A DNA stretch of 64,000 bases from Tautonia marina (GCF_009177065.1 NZ_WEZF01000028.1:33116-97115), one strand, 5' to 3'. Numbered from the stretch's first letter, positions 35,308 through 45,844 are shown. Translations and numbers: made by a program. The notes: generated by a model from the sequence alone, not told the origin.

Positions 35308-36021
35308 ATGCCAATCCACGACTGGACCCGGGTCGAAGCCGGGACGTATCATGATTTCCACCAAGGGTGGACGATCGAGATCCGCAACCAACTCAATCGC
35401 GGAATCTTGCCGGAAGGCTATTTCGCGATGGCCGACCAGCGCGTCAGCGGTCCCGAGCCGACGGGCGGGCTGGCCGTCGCGGAGGTCCCTCCCCGGATCA
35501 AGACGACGGCCCAGGCGGAGCTGGATGCCGTCCGGTACGCCATGAAGGCCAACCGCATCGCGATCCGTCAGGAACTGGGACGGGTGGTGGCGATGATCGA
35601 GGTGGTTTCTCCAGGGAACAAGACGTCGCGGTCAGCCGTTGGCGCGTTCGTGGCCAAGGCGAGCGACTTCCTCCGCAACGGCATTCATTTCCTGATGATC
35701 GATCCCTTCCCGACCGGCCCGCGCGACCCGCAAGGGCTGGATCGGCTCATCTGGGACGAGTTGGCCGACGATCCACCGGAGCCTCGACCCGCTCACAAGC
35801 CGTTAACCGTGGCCGCCTTCGATGCCGGCCCGCCATTGACGGCCTACCGCGAACCGCTGGCGGTCGGGGATTCCTGGCCCGAGGCCCCGCTCTTTCTGGC
35901 CCCGGGATGGTATGTGAACGTCCCGCTCGAGGCGACCTACAGAGCCTCGTGGGAGGTCACTCCGCAGCCGATTCGGGACCTCGTCGAGCGGCCGGAGACA
36001 AGCGACGTTCCCAGGATGTGA
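35308..36021 (+). CDS. DUF4058 family protein
   Basis: 237 residues; ATG preceded by GAGGAGG. Opens MPIHDWTRVEAGTYHDFHQG with WTIEIRNQLNRGILPEGYFA, the DUF4058 start. The core is LGRVVAMIEVVSPGNKTSRS, in which I-E-V-V-S-P-x-N-K is the family signature and is compatible with a PD-(D/E)XK-type fold, then FLRNGIHFLMIDPFPTGPRD. A C-terminal PEAPLFLAPGWYVNVPLEATY matches the end of the 17700 gene (LPLWLAPDLAVPLDLEGSY), so the two are distant paralogues. Cytoplasmic, function unknown. Confidence 0.9.
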   Translation: MPIHDWTRVEAGTYHDFHQGWTIEIRNQLNRGILPEGYFAMADQRVSGPEPTGGLAVAEVPPRIKTTAQAELDAVRYAMKANRIAIRQELGRVVAMIEVVSPGNKTSRSAVGAFVAKASDFLRNGIHFLMIDPFPTGPRDPQGLDRLIWDELADDPPEPRPAHKPLTVAAFDAGPPLTAYREPLAVGDSWPEAPLFLAPGWYVNVPLEATYRASWEVTPQPIRDLVERPETSDVPRM

Positions 36022-36044
36022 ACGCGTCAAGAAATCCAGTCCCA

Positions 36045-37010
36045 TCACCGACCCACGGTGGCAGGCTCCGGGACAAACGACTCGGTGACCGGCCGGGCGA
36101 TCCAGCACTCCGGGGGTTCGACACCGAGCAAGGCCGCCGCGGTGGCGGCGGTGTCATAGGTGTTGATGGGTTGAGCAAGGGCGCGACCGGTCTCGATGCC
36201 GGGGCCGGCCAGGATCCAGGGGATGAGCAACTCTCCCATCGTCTCTCCCCCGTGCGAGGTCCCCTGCCCGCCGTGGTCGGAGGTGACTAGAACCGCGGTT
36301 CGATCGGTCATGCCCGCACGGTCGAGGGCCGCGACGATCCGACCAATGAACCGATCGGCCTCCGCAACGGCATCGAGATAGGGCTCGCTCAGAAACCCGT
36401 GATCGTGCAGCGCGTGGTCCACGTGATCGAGGTGCACGAACAGCAGCGTCGGCCGACGATCGACGAGGGCGGCCTCGGCGGCGGCGGTGGCGGCCTCGGG
36501 GCCGTCGGCATCCAGAGCCAGGTCGGTCCCGTCCAGATTGAGCAGGCGGCCGAATCCGCCCCAGTCGTAAATCACCGCGATCTCGGCCTCGGGGCGTTGC
36601 GCTCGCAGGACCGAGAAAATCGTCGGGAACCGTCCGTCGGGTCCGGCGACCGTCGGCGCGATCGCAAAGGCGTCGAGTTCCCAGGCGTTCGAGGTCACGC
36701 CGTGCTGTTCCGGACCGGCCCCCATGATCATCGAGGCCCAGTTCGGGCTACTGGAGGTCGGCATCACGGCCCTCGCCTGCATCGACCAGGCCCCCCGATC
36801 CATCAAGGCGTCGATCGCCGGAGTCTCGGCGCGGCGGATCCCCTCCGGTCCCAGCCCATCGACGCCGATGATCACCAGGTGATCCACACGCGAACCTGGG
36901 GAAGATTCCTCCCTCGGAGGCTCACAGCCCGTGTCAGGAACCGCCGCCGAGGCCATCAGTACCACGGCCAGGACGGACGACGCGATCGAGATGGTGATCA
37001 TCGAGAACAT
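36045..37010 (-). CDS. Secreted alkaline-phosphatase-superfamily (type I phosphodiesterase/NPP-like) enzyme
   Basis: 321 residues; alternative starts 9 bp apart. N-terminal signal (ITISIASSVLAVVLMASAA). Metal sites of the superfamily are all visible: VIIGVDGLG (first Asp), MPTSSSPNWASMIMG with the nucleophile Thr/Ser, LDHVDHALHDHG (Asp and two His), TSDHGGQG (Asp-His) and a late His in GTSHGG. It would hydrolyse a phosphodiester or phosphomonoester outside the cytoplasm using two metal ions, likely Zn2+. Substrate unknown. It converges on the DUF4058 gene with 23 bp between. Confidence 0.9.
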   Translation of the reverse strand: MFSMITISIASSVLAVVLMASAAVPDTGCEPPREESSPGSRVDHLVIIGVDGLGPEGIRRAETPAIDALMDRGAWSMQARAVMPTSSSPNWASMIMGAGPEQHGVTSNAWELDAFAIAPTVAGPDGRFPTIFSVLRAQRPEAEIAVIYDWGGFGRLLNLDGTDLALDADGPEAATAAAEAALVDRRPTLLFVHLDHVDHALHDHGFLSEPYLDAVAEADRFIGRIVAALDRAGMTDRTAVLVTSDHGGQGTSHGGETMGELLIPWILAGPGIETGRALAQPINTYDTAATAAALLGVEPPECWIARPVTESFVPEPATVGR

Positions 37011-37240
37011 GCCCTCAGTTCGGCGATCGGTTCACTGTGATCTCGGTGACCATACCCGAAGCGCGACCAGGAATCACCAAGGGGGCCACGCTCCAGCCCG
37101 ACGCTCCAGGCGTCGGCGGTCACCGTTGGCTTTACAACGAGACCGGGTCACTGAACAATGGCGAACGCCCCGCGATCGGTGTTGGTGGGCAAGCAGGGCC
37201 GTTTCAATCCGCGATGACGTGGCAACAGTGAGGCAACGCA

Positions 37241-38140
37241 ATGGATGGTCGAATCCCACGGAGGCTGGCGATCGGTGCCGTGCTATTGCTCGGTGCCGTC
37301 GGGCACGCCCCGGACGAAGCGGCTCCGTTGACCAAGCCGGGAGCCTTCACGCCCGGCATCGAGGGGCCAAACTGCGACGCAGCCGGCACCATCTACGCCG
37401 TCAATTTTGCCGAGCAAGGAACGATCGGGTGGGTCACTCCCGAGGGCCACGGCGAGGTCTTCGTCCGGCTTCCGGGCGAAAGTGTCGGCAACGGCATCGT
37501 CTTCGATGCGAAGGGACAGATGTTCGTGGCCGATTACGTCGGGCACAACGTCTTGCGCGTCGATCCCGAGTCCCGCGCGGTCACCGTCTTCGCCCACGAA
37601 CCGCGCATGAACCAGCCGAACGACCTGGCCATCGCCCCCGATGGCACCCTCTACGCGAGCGATCCGAACTGGTCCGAAAGCACCGGGCAGATCTGGAAAA
37701 TTGCCTCCTCAGGCACCGTCGATCGCGTGGCCGGCGACCTGGGAACGACCAACGGGATCGAGGTCAGCCCGGATGGGAAATGGCTGTACGTCAACGAATC
37801 CGTGCAACGAAATGTCTGGAAGTTTCCCATTCTCGCCGATGGGTCGCTGGGTGAGAAACAGCTTATCCGACAATTTTCCGACTTCGGTTTTGACGGCATG
37901 CGCTGTGATGTGGACGGAAACCTCGCCATCACGCGACATGGCAAGGGGACCGTCATCCTCATGACGCCCGACGGCGCGATCCTCCGGGAAATCGACGTCC
38001 TGGGCAAGTACCCCACGAACCTCTGCTTCGGTGGTCCCGACGGCAAGACCGTCTACGTCACCGAGGTCGAACACACGCGGCTGGTCTCGTTCCGCGTCGA
38101 AACGCCGGGCCTGGCCTGGCAACGCCATCAATCGCGGTAA
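37241..38140 (+). CDS. Secreted SMP-30/gluconolactonase-like beta-propeller
   Basis: 299 residues. A signal-like start (RLAIGAVLLLGAVGHAPDEA) precedes repeated propeller strands: GPNCDAAGTIYAVNF, GNGIVFDAKGQMFVADY, QPNDLAIAPDGTLYASDP, TNGIEVSPDGKWLYVNES, GMRCDVDGNLAITRH, PTNLCFGGPDGKTVYVTE. These include the metal-binding Asn/Asp positions expected in SMP-30 lactonases. It may hydrolyse a sugar lactone. It is followed 73 bp later by the RidA gene on the same strand. Confidence 0.9.
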   Translation: MDGRIPRRLAIGAVLLLGAVGHAPDEAAPLTKPGAFTPGIEGPNCDAAGTIYAVNFAEQGTIGWVTPEGHGEVFVRLPGESVGNGIVFDAKGQMFVADYVGHNVLRVDPESRAVTVFAHEPRMNQPNDLAIAPDGTLYASDPNWSESTGQIWKIASSGTVDRVAGDLGTTNGIEVSPDGKWLYVNESVQRNVWKFPILADGSLGEKQLIRQFSDFGFDGMRCDVDGNLAITRHGKGTVILMTPDGAILREIDVLGKYPTNLCFGGPDGKTVYVTEVEHTRLVSFRVETPGLAWQRHQSR

Positions 38141-38213
38141 GGCCAATCGCTGATTCGGTTGCGGTCCTTCGCAACACCACCTTCTGGCATCAACAAAGGA
38201 TTTCCAAAGGCTC

Positions 38214-38657
38214 ATGAACCCTCAAGACAACGCAGAATCGCTCGGACTGACCTTCACCAAGCAAGAGCCCGGCTACCTGGCCCTGGTCGTGCGCAGCGGA
38301 AATTTGCTCATCACCTCCGGACACGTCAGCGACATCAAGGGCAAGCTCGGGGCCGGTCTCTCGGTCGACGAGGGGAAGGCTGCGGCCCGCGAGTGCGCCG
38401 TCAAGATCCTCAATTCGGTCTGGAACGCCCACGGCACCCTCAACGGCTTGCGGGTCCTCAAGGTCCTCGGCTGCGTCAACTCGACGCTCGAATTTCACGA
38501 GCAACATCTCGTCATCAACGGTTGCAGCGACCTTTTGCACGAGATTTTCGGGAAGGATGGCGACGGCTACCACGCCCGCAGCGCCCTCGGCTTCGCCCAG
38601 CTCCCGACCGGGGTGGCCGTCGAGGTTGAGGCGATCTTCGAGATCAAGGACGCCTGA
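38214..38657 (+). CDS. RidA family enamine/imine deaminase-like protein
   Basis: 147 residues, YjgF/YER057c/UK114 fold (VRSGNLLITSGHVSD; KILNSVWNAHGTLNG). The substrate-carboxylate Arg of canonical RidA is present (ARSALGFAQLP, Arg122) and the nearby acidic residue is kept (VEVEAIFE). RidA proteins hydrolyse reactive enamines made by PLP enzymes, in the cytoplasm. It belongs to the longer subgroup (central GKLGAGLSVDEGK and STLEFHEQH), so the exact substrate is open. The stop is 57 bp from the convergent DUF1501 gene. Confidence 0.9.
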   Translation: MNPQDNAESLGLTFTKQEPGYLALVVRSGNLLITSGHVSDIKGKLGAGLSVDEGKAAARECAVKILNSVWNAHGTLNGLRVLKVLGCVNSTLEFHEQHLVINGCSDLLHEIFGKDGDGYHARSALGFAQLPTGVAVEVEAIFEIKDA

Positions 38658-38714
38658 GCCGATCAGGACTCGGCTCCGGCGTCTTCCTGATCGATCGTCG
38701 TCGGTCGAGGCCGC

Positions 38715-40139
38715 TCAGCCCATGACCTCCGTCACCACCCGCCCCGCCACGTCGGTCAGACGGAAGTCTCGACCGGCGTAGCGGTAGGTCAGGGCCTCGT
38801 GGTTCAGGCCGAGCAGGTGCAGCAAGGTCGCGTGTAGGTCGTGGATGTGGACCTTGTCCTCGACGGCGTAATACCCGTAATCATCGGTGGCACCGTGCCG
38901 GTAGCCCGGTTTGACGCCTCCGCCGGCCAGCCACATCGTAAAGCCTTCGGGGTTGTGGTCGCGGCCGTTCTTCCCCTGAGCGGTCGGGGTGCGGCCGAAC
39001 TCGCCTCCCCAGAGCACGAGCGTGTCGTCGAGCAGGCCGCGGGCCTTCAGGTCGCTCAGCAAGCCGGCGATCGGCCGATCGACCTCGCGGGCGTTCTTTT
39101 CGTGGCCGCCCTTCAAATCGCTATGCTGATCCCACTGCACGTTCGTGTCGCTGTGCGTCACCTGCACAAACCGCACCCCGCGCTCGGCGAGTCGGCGGGC
39201 CAGCAGGCACTGGCGGCCGAAATCGGCCGTCACCGGGTCGTCCATGCCATACAGTTGCATCGTCGCCCGAGACTCGCCGGCCAGGTTCTGGACCTCGGGC
39301 ATCTCGGTTTGCATCCGGAAGGCCAGCTCGAACGAATCGAGCCGGGCTTCGAGCGCCTGGTCCGGTCCCGAGACGTCGAGGTGATCGCCGTTCAGCTCCG
39401 CCAGCAGGTCGAGCTGCGTCCGTTGCACCTCGGTGGTTAATCGGTCGTTCTTGATGTAACGCACCTGCGCCTGATCCGACGGCACGCTCGCGTTGCCGAG
39501 CGGGGTGCCTTGATAGGCGGCCGGCAGGAAGGCCGAGCCCCAGTTGCGCACGCCACCGTGGGCCAGGGTCGGACAGATGGTGACAAAGCCGGGAAGATTC
39601 TGGTTCTCGGTCCCCAGCCCGTAGGTGATCCACGAGCCCATGCTCGGCCGAACAAACGTGTCGCTGCCGGTGTGCAGCATCAAGAGCGCCCCGCCGTGCG
39701 CCGCGTTCGTGCCGTGCAACGAGTGGATCAGGCAGAGGTCATCGACGTGCTGCGCCACGTTCGGGAACAGCTCGCTGACGGCGATCCCACTCTCGCCGTA
39801 GCGGCGGAATTTCCAGGGAGAGGCCAGCAAGGCCCCCGTCTCGGCAAACTGGACGCGAGGCTTGGCAAAGGGCAGGGGCTTGCCGTCGTCGCGCTGGAGC
39901 ATCGGCTTCGGGTCGAAGGTGTCGAGGTGCGACGGCCCACCCTTCATGAACAGAAAGATGATCCGCTTCGCCTTCGGCGCGAAATGGGGGGCCTTCGGCG
40001 CCAGCGGGTTCGAGGCCGTCGCTCCGTCCCCTCGGGATTGCTCGGCCAGTAAGGCCGCCAGGGCGACGGAGCCGAACCCCGCCGCGGTGTTACGAAGCAT
40101 CTGGCGGCGGTTCCAAACGCGGGGCCACAGGTGATTCAT
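38715..40139 (-). CDS. DUF1501 family protein, Tat-exported
   Basis: 474 residues from the ATG at 40139 ([17 protein letters not shown], a twin-arginine signal). Sulfatase-like DUF1501 landmarks: [74 protein letters not shown] and [17 protein letters not shown]. It lies 20 bp after the DUF1549/DUF1553 gene, the same arrangement as at 12909-17371, so the two loci are paralogous cassettes. Confidence 0.93.
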   Translation of the reverse strand: MNHLWPRVWNRRQMLRNTAAGFGSVALAALLAEQSRGDGATASNPLAPKAPHFAPKAKRIIFLFMKGGPSHLDTFDPKPMLQRDDGKPLPFAKPRVQFAETGALLASPWKFRRYGESGIAVSELFPNVAQHVDDLCLIHSLHGTNAAHGGALLMLHTGSDTFVRPSMGSWITYGLGTENQNLPGFVTICPTLAHGGVRNWGSAFLPAAYQGTPLGNASVPSDQAQVRYIKNDRLTTEVQRTQLDLLAELNGDHLDVSGPDQALEARLDSFELAFRMQTEMPEVQNLAGESRATMQLYGMDDPVTADFGRQCLLARRLAERGVRFVQVTHSDTNVQWDQHSDLKGGHEKNAREVDRPIAGLLSDLKARGLLDDTLVLWGGEFGRTPTAQGKNGRDHNPEGFTMWLAGGGVKPGYRHGATDDYGYYAVEDKVHIHDLHATLLHLLGLNHEALTYRYAGRDFRLTDVAGRVVTEVMG

Positions 40140-40159
40140 GGCGTGAACTCCTTCAGGTC

Positions 40160-42697
40160 TCATCGAATGTACACAAATTCGTTTGCCGCCAGAATCACCT
40201 GACAGAGTGCCGTCCACGATTCCCGCCGCAGGGCCTCCTCATCCCTCGCGTTCCCATCCGATTGCCAGGCCTCGGCCAATCGCTCGATCGCCGCGAGGGC
40301 CCGAGCCGATTCCTCGTCCGAAGGGGGACGAGCGTAGGCCCGCTCGTAGAGCGAGGCGATGCGTGCCGCATCGTCCCAATCCTGGTGGTCGAGGAGATCC
40401 GCCGCCAGGTCCGAGGCCACCTGAAGCACCAGGTCGCTGTTCATGAGAAACAGGGCCTGCGGAGCAACCGTCGTGCTTTGCCGATCGCCGACCGGAACGC
40501 TGGCATCCGACGCATCAAAAAGCTGAAACACGTCGTACAGGTGGTTTCGCACGATCGGCAAGTACAGCGATCGCCGGTTCGTGTCGTAGTTCGTCAGGTC
40601 CTTCGACGTGTGGTTGAAGAAGTACCCGCGGTTCTCGACCGTCAGGAGCGAGCCGCCCACCTGCCGATCGAGTCGGCCGCCGACGGCGAGCAGGGCGTCC
40701 CGAATCGCCTCGGCCTCCAGCCGTCGCACCGGCATGCGCCAGAGCAAGCGGTTCTCAGGGTCGATCGCCGCGGCCTTCGGGTTGAAGGCGCTGCTCATCT
40801 GATAGGTGCTCGACCCCATGATCCGGCGATGCATCGCCTTGATCGACCAGCCGTCCTCGACAAACCGATGGGCCAGCCAGTCGAGCAACGGACCATGCGT
40901 CGGCTGGTCTCCCAGCACGCCGAAATTGTCGGTCGAGGCCACGATCCCGGTGCCGAAGTGCCATCGCCAGATGCGGTTGACCATCACGCGAGCGGTCAGG
41001 GGATGGTCCTCCTCGACGATCCAGCGCGCCAGTTGCAGGCGTCCGCTGCTCGAATCGTTGAACTCGGGCGAGCCGAAGCTGGTCAGGGCCGTCGGCACCC
41101 GTCTCGGCACGACCTCGCCCAGCGTCAGGTGGCTGCCTCGGATGTGGATGGCCAGGTCGGTCACGGTCTCCCCTTCGGTCACTCCCATGGCCGAGGGAAG
41201 CTCGGGAGGAGCGTCCTTGAGCGTCTTCAAGGCCTCCTGAAGCCGCTTGAGTTCCGCCTTCGTGTCTTCCGGATACAGGGTCTCCGGTTTTTCGGGAAGC
41301 TCGAACCCGTCTCCCCCATCGGCGATCAGGGCGGCGTTGGCCGATTCGGTCAGCTGGCGAATCGCCTCCTCGGCCTCGGCGACCTGCTGGTCATGCTCGG
41401 CCTTGCGCGCCAGGTCCTCGGCCGTCGGAATCTCGTGCTCGTGCCATCGGGCGACGGTCTTGAACGAGTCCATCGTCCGGGTGCTCTTGAAAATGCCGGC
41501 CAATGCGTAGTAATCGGCGGCGGAGATGGGGTCGAACTTGTGGTCGTGGCACCGGGCGCAGCCGATCGTCAGGCCGAGGAAGGTTCGGCCGAGCGTGTCG
41601 AGCTGCTCGTCGATGATGTCCATCTCCATCTTCTGCTGGTCCGGCTCGGCCAGCACCTTCGGCCCGAGCGACAGGAACCCGGTGGCGATGAGTTGGTTGT
41701 GGGACTCCTCGGGGTCCTCCGGCTCCGGCAGCAGGTCACCGGCCAGTTGCTCGACGACGAAGCGATCGTACGGCCGATCCGAGTTGAACGCCTCGACCAC
41801 GTAATCGCGATACCGCCAGGCGTTGCCGTGCGCCACGTTCTCGTCCGAGCCGTTCGAGTCGGCATAGCGGGCCACATCCAGCCAGTGCCGTCCCCAGCGC
41901 TCGCCATAGGCCGGCGACGCCAGCAACCGATCCACGACCCGATCAAACGCCTCGGGCGATTCATCGGCCAGGAACGCCTCCACCTCCTCCGGAGTCGGCG
42001 GCAATCCCGTCAGGTCGAAGGTGGCCCGACGGATCAAGGTCCGCCGATCGGCCGGCGGGGCAGGGGAGAGCCCCTGGGCCTCCAGTTCGCTCAATAGGAA
42101 ATGATCCAGGTCCGACTTCGGCCACGACGGGTCCGCCACACTCGGCACCTCCGGGTCGCTCGGCGGCTGGAACGACCAGAGGTCCACCTCCTTCGGATCG
42201 GCCCAATCCTTGACCTTCGCCGCCTCGCTCGGCATCGCGCCGTCGCCGACTCTCGGGTCCGGCGCTCCCATCTCGACCCATTGCACCAACCGCTCGATCT
42301 GCTGATCCGACAGCTTCCCCTCGGGGGGCATCTTCAGCAGCACGTCCTCATAACGCACGGCCTCGATCAACAGGCTGTTCTCCGGATCTCCCGGCACGAC
42401 CGACGGCCCCAGGTCGCCACCGATCTCCCAGCCGGCCTTGGTGTCGAGCACCAGGCCCCCTCGAATCCGAGACGCCCCCTCGGAATGGCACGAGTAGCAA
42501 TGCTCCACCAGCACCGGGCGCACGTGCGTCTCGAAGAACGCCACCCCCTCCGGTGAGGTTTGCGGCTCATCGGCTCGGGCGGCCGAGTGCGGGAGTAGCA
42601 CAAGCAGCGCCGCGAGCAATCCCACCACCCCGATCCCCCCGGATCGCCGGAAACCGCTCCCGAACCTCCGCCCCTGGGCGTCTCGATGACCATTCAT
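40160..42697 (-). CDS. PSCyt1/DUF1549/DUF1553 protein
   Basis: 845 residues from the ATG at 42697, which gives a signal ([23 protein letters not shown]); longer starts have no signal. CYSCHSEG (Cys67) is a covalent-heme motif in a PSCyt1-type segment, then DUF1549 ([32 protein letters not shown], with [12 protein letters not shown]) and DUF1553 ([35 protein letters not shown]). Unlike the copy at 14381 it has no LamG-like insert. Residues ~440-530 hold a charged coiled-coil-like spacer ([21 protein letters not shown]). Probably periplasmic. Confidence 0.93.
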   Translation of the reverse strand: MNGHRDAQGRRFGSGFRRSGGIGVVGLLAALLVLLPHSAARADEPQTSPEGVAFFETHVRPVLVEHCYSCHSEGASRIRGGLVLDTKAGWEIGGDLGPSVVPGDPENSLLIEAVRYEDVLLKMPPEGKLSDQQIERLVQWVEMGAPDPRVGDGAMPSEAAKVKDWADPKEVDLWSFQPPSDPEVPSVADPSWPKSDLDHFLLSELEAQGLSPAPPADRRTLIRRATFDLTGLPPTPEEVEAFLADESPEAFDRVVDRLLASPAYGERWGRHWLDVARYADSNGSDENVAHGNAWRYRDYVVEAFNSDRPYDRFVVEQLAGDLLPEPEDPEESHNQLIATGFLSLGPKVLAEPDQQKMEMDIIDEQLDTLGRTFLGLTIGCARCHDHKFDPISAADYYALAGIFKSTRTMDSFKTVARWHEHEIPTAEDLARKAEHDQQVAEAEEAIRQLTESANAALIADGGDGFELPEKPETLYPEDTKAELKRLQEALKTLKDAPPELPSAMGVTEGETVTDLAIHIRGSHLTLGEVVPRRVPTALTSFGSPEFNDSSSGRLQLARWIVEEDHPLTARVMVNRIWRWHFGTGIVASTDNFGVLGDQPTHGPLLDWLAHRFVEDGWSIKAMHRRIMGSSTYQMSSAFNPKAAAIDPENRLLWRMPVRRLEAEAIRDALLAVGGRLDRQVGGSLLTVENRGYFFNHTSKDLTNYDTNRRSLYLPIVRNHLYDVFQLFDASDASVPVGDRQSTTVAPQALFLMNSDLVLQVASDLAADLLDHQDWDDAARIASLYERAYARPPSDEESARALAAIERLAEAWQSDGNARDEEALRRESWTALCQVILAANEFVYIR

Positions 42698-43161
42698 GTC
42701 GGCAGCTTCCTCCGCGATCGCGTCGGCCCCACGTCGTCCCTTTCTTCCCCTTTTTCTTCGGAGAATGGACACCCGGGGCTCCTTTGAGATTCTCCAACAT
42801 GCGTTGGATATCGAATGCCCCATTGTACCCGAAACCCGAGCCCTGTGAGCCCCCATTCCGGTTACAGCTCCCATCTTCCGTCGAGAACTCCGCCATTCGA
42901 CGGGCTTTCCCGTTGGCGGCTTTGGCCAAACCCTAGGCCCATTCCGCTTGTCGGGCTCGGGACGCTTGGACGGCGAGTTGACAGGACGGCTCGTCACACG
43001 AAACCATGGAGATGAGGCCGGATCGTACGCCCGACGCCACGCGATTGCCCGGGCGGCAGAGGCCCGAGACAAGGGATGATGATGCCGGCGCGGCCGCTCC
43101 GCACCGTGAGAACCGCCTCATCTCAGTTCACCTCGCCACTCGCCCCGACCCTGGAAACGTC
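42698..43161. other. Divergent intergenic region
   Basis: 464 bp between the DUF1553 gene and the Tat-exported gene at 43162. Includes a pyrimidine/purine-rich patch near 42735-42765 and no gene I can support; both promoters should be here. Confidence 0.35.
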
Positions 43162-44133
43162 ATGGACCACGAGATCGGCCGCAGGGATTTCGGAAGACGA
43201 ACGACCGTGATCCTCGGCGGCCTGTTGACGAGCATTCCGGCCGTCGGTGCGACGACGCCCCGCCTGGACCGCGACGGCTCGGACACCCGGCTGGTGCGGC
43301 TCGGCCTCAACGCGCTGGCCCGGGCCCCCCAATTCGATTACTTCGCCGACGGCCATCGCGGCGCCAGCATGGTGGCCGCCCACTTGATGTGCGTCGACAA
43401 CAACCTGGACGAGCGGGCGACGGCCCGGATCATCGAGCTGTTCGACCGCAACTGGGCCAAGACCCCGCTGTGCGAGCCCTTCCCGGACGCCGAGCCCCGG
43501 CCGGAGCGAATCGACGAGATCGGGATCGCCCTGGCGGAAGGGGGAGGAGTCCTCCGGCAGGTCGGCCACGACGCGATCTTCGCCATGCTGGCGATCAAGG
43601 CCTTCCGCCAGCACCCCGAGGCAGCCACCCCTGGGAGGATCGACGGGGTCTGTCGCCTGATCCGTTCCTTCACCCCCTGGCGTGACGTGGAGCCGGACCC
43701 CGACGTCGATCCGCCGCCGTTCGCGGACGCAGCCGCCGCCTCAACGTTCATCTTGCGCGAGGCGCTGGCGGCAATCGACCGCTTCGTCGGGTACGGTCAG
43801 GGGTTCGCCGGTCACATGCTGACCTTCGGCCAGGCGTTGGTGGAGCTGGCGGCGATGGGGGAGGTCGAATGGGCCGAGAGTTGCCGGACCGCCTTCCGCA
43901 AGTATGTGACGGTGACCCGCCAGGGGCCGGACGCCGATGCGAGGCGGATTCCGGACCACCGGCCGAGCGCGCTGCGGCCCACCGACACCGCCTACTGGGA
44001 GACGCGAGGCGAGCGCACCCTGGGCATTGGGCACGTGTTCAAGTATCCCTACAGTTGTTACGACCTGCTGCGGCGGGCCGAGGACCCGGAGGTGGCCCGC
44101 GCCTGGGAGGCGAAGGCGTATCACCTGTTCTGA
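43162..44133 (+). CDS. Tat-exported protein of unknown function
   Basis: 323 residues from the ATG at 43162 (HEIGRRDFGRRTTVILGGLLT), chosen for the twin-arginine signal; an earlier in-frame start at 43006 hides it. The mature part is helical: DYFADGHRGASMVAAHLMCVDN, ERATARIIELFDRNW, QVGHDAIFAMLAIKAFRQHPEA, FAGHMLTFGQALVELAAMGE and a C-terminal ERTLGIGHVFKYPYSCYDLL. Several His residues (HRGAS, GHDAI, GHMLT, GHVFKYP) fall in helical contexts, which might be a metal site. I do not recognise the family. Confidence 0.78.
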   Translation: MDHEIGRRDFGRRTTVILGGLLTSIPAVGATTPRLDRDGSDTRLVRLGLNALARAPQFDYFADGHRGASMVAAHLMCVDNNLDERATARIIELFDRNWAKTPLCEPFPDAEPRPERIDEIGIALAEGGGVLRQVGHDAIFAMLAIKAFRQHPEAATPGRIDGVCRLIRSFTPWRDVEPDPDVDPPPFADAAAASTFILREALAAIDRFVGYGQGFAGHMLTFGQALVELAAMGEVEWAESCRTAFRKYVTVTRQGPDADARRIPDHRPSALRPTDTAYWETRGERTLGIGHVFKYPYSCYDLLRRAEDPEVARAWEAKAYHLF

Positions 44134-44449
44134 AGCCAGTCGAACGAACCCGGGGCAACCGGACACTTCGCTTCGCGTCCTGACCCCCAGGACTCACCCA
44201 ATCCTCCAAGCGGAATCCGGCCGTCGCCGAGAACCCAATCCGCTGCCTGCTCTCCACCGGGCCCGTCGGCGATTTCAAGGACCGGGAGCCGATCTCATCC
44301 GTCACCTCTCGGCTCCACCGGGCCGGCTCAACCCGGTCCCTCGTTGAGCCTCCCCGGCCTGGCCCGTAGACTACGGCGGTTTGACACCTGTTGGAGAACC
44401 CGGCCGCCTTTGCCCGGCCCTCCGGATTCCGCCGACCGAGGACCTTCCC
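44134..44449. other. Gap before the enolase-superfamily gene
   Basis: 316 bp. Contains a 13-bp palindrome CCGTAG-A-CTACGG at 44364-44376, a few bases before a TTGACA (44381-44386). No matching -10 at proper spacing. No gene. Confidence 0.35.
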
Positions 44450-45844
44450 ATGCCCCGCGCTTCATCGATTCCCCCCGGCCTTCTCGACCGCCGCCGCTTC
44501 CTTGGTGCCTCCGGCCTGGCGCTGGCGGCCACGCTCGCCGGTTCCGGCCCCCGGGCCTGGGCGCGATCCCGGGCGAAGGGGACCGACTTCCGGGTCGAGA
44601 AGGTCGACCGCACCACCGTCCGCCTCCCCTTCCGCGAGACCCCCGGCCGCGCCCTGGCCCGCGAGATCCCCCACTGGGACCACTTCGAGATCGTCGAGGT
44701 CACGCTCGGCTCCGGCCACGTCGGCTTCGGCGAGTCGATGCTCTATTACTCCTGGGGCGTCACCGACGACGAGGACATCGCCCGGGTGCAGGGGAAGAAT
44801 GCCGCCTCGTTGATGTGGGACGACTCCCTCGGCTCCGGCCTGCAACAGGCCCTCTTCGACGCCGTCGCCCGAGGGCTGGACGTTCCCCTGCACCGCCTGC
44901 TCGGCGAGCAATCCCACGACACCACCCCCGTCGCCTGGTGGAACATCGACATTCCCCCGAGCGACTGGGTCAGCGAGTGCCAGGAGGCGTACGCTCAGGG
45001 CTACCGGGCGATGAAGACCAAAGGGCGCCCCTGGTTCGACATCTGGGCCTGCGCCGACGCGGTCCGGGACACGATTCCCAAGGACTTCACGATCGGCGTC
45101 GACTTCAACGACACCCTGCTCACCGCGGAACAGGGCCTCCCGATCCTCAAGGAGCTGGAGCAGACCCCCCAGATCGGCTTCTTCGAGACCCCCATCCCCC
45201 AGTCCGACGTCGCGGGGAACGTCCGGATCCGCAACGAGATTGAAACCCCGATCGCCCTGCACTACGGCACCCCTCGGCCCGCCGTCGTCATCAAGGAAGG
45301 CGTCTGCGACGGCTTCGTCGTCGGCGGCGGGGCCAGCCGGCTGGTCGACACCAACGCCGTGGCCGCCACGGCCGACATGCCCTTCTGGCTCCAGCTCGTC
45401 GGCTCCGACATCACCGCCGCCTGGTCCCTGCACTGCGGCGCCGTGCTCAGCCACGCCACCTGGCCGGCGGTCAACTGCCACCAGCTCTTCGCCTCCCGAC
45501 TGCTGACCGCGCCGATCCTCCTCACCGAAGGGTACGCTCCCATCCCGACCGGCCCCGGCCTCGGCTTCGAGCTTGACCGCGACGCCCTGGACCGATACCG
45601 GATCGAGAAGCCCGCCGAGCGTCCCGACCCCCCCCGCCTCATCGAGACCACCTGGCCCGACGGCCGACGCCTCTACACCGCCAACACCGGCCGGGTGAAC
45701 TTCATGCTCAACGCCGCCAACAAGGGCCAGATCCCCTACTTCGAGCGCGGCGTCGATTCTCGACTCGTCCCCGACGACGGCTCCGACGCCTGGCGCCGCC
45801 GCTACCAGCGGGCCCGATCCGAGGGGCCCTTCCTCGAACGCTGA
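44450..45844 (+). CDS. Tat-exported enolase-superfamily protein (mandelate racemase/MLE-like)
   Basis: 464 residues from the ATG at 44450; the signal contains DRRRFLGASGLALAATLAG. N-terminal capping domain, then a barrel with the K-x-K acid/base motif MKTKG (Lys189, Lys191) and metal ligands Asp218 (GVDFND) and Glu246 (FFETPIP). The third ligand, normally Asp/Glu in a segment like IALDE or IACGE, reads IALHYG, with His271 at that place. Export by Tat is unusual for this cytoplasmic-looking family but seen in planctomycetes. The enzyme may act on a sugar acid or similar in the periplasm; specificity cannot be told. Confidence 0.88.
   Translation: MPRASSIPPGLLDRRRFLGASGLALAATLAGSGPRAWARSRAKGTDFRVEKVDRTTVRLPFRETPGRALAREIPHWDHFEIVEVTLGSGHVGFGESMLYYSWGVTDDEDIARVQGKNAASLMWDDSLGSGLQQALFDAVARGLDVPLHRLLGEQSHDTTPVAWWNIDIPPSDWVSECQEAYAQGYRAMKTKGRPWFDIWACADAVRDTIPKDFTIGVDFNDTLLTAEQGLPILKELEQTPQIGFFETPIPQSDVAGNVRIRNEIETPIALHYGTPRPAVVIKEGVCDGFVVGGGASRLVDTNAVAATADMPFWLQLVGSDITAAWSLHCGAVLSHATWPAVNCHQLFASRLLTAPILLTEGYAPIPTGPGLGFELDRDALDRYRIEKPAERPDPPRLIETTWPDGRRLYTANTGRVNFMLNAANKGQIPYFERGVDSRLVPDDGSDAWRRRYQRARSEGPFLER

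Noticed and set aside
40262..42097. 611-residue open frame on the plus strand
   Set aside because: Antisense to the second DUF1553 gene; domain motifs are on the minus strand only.
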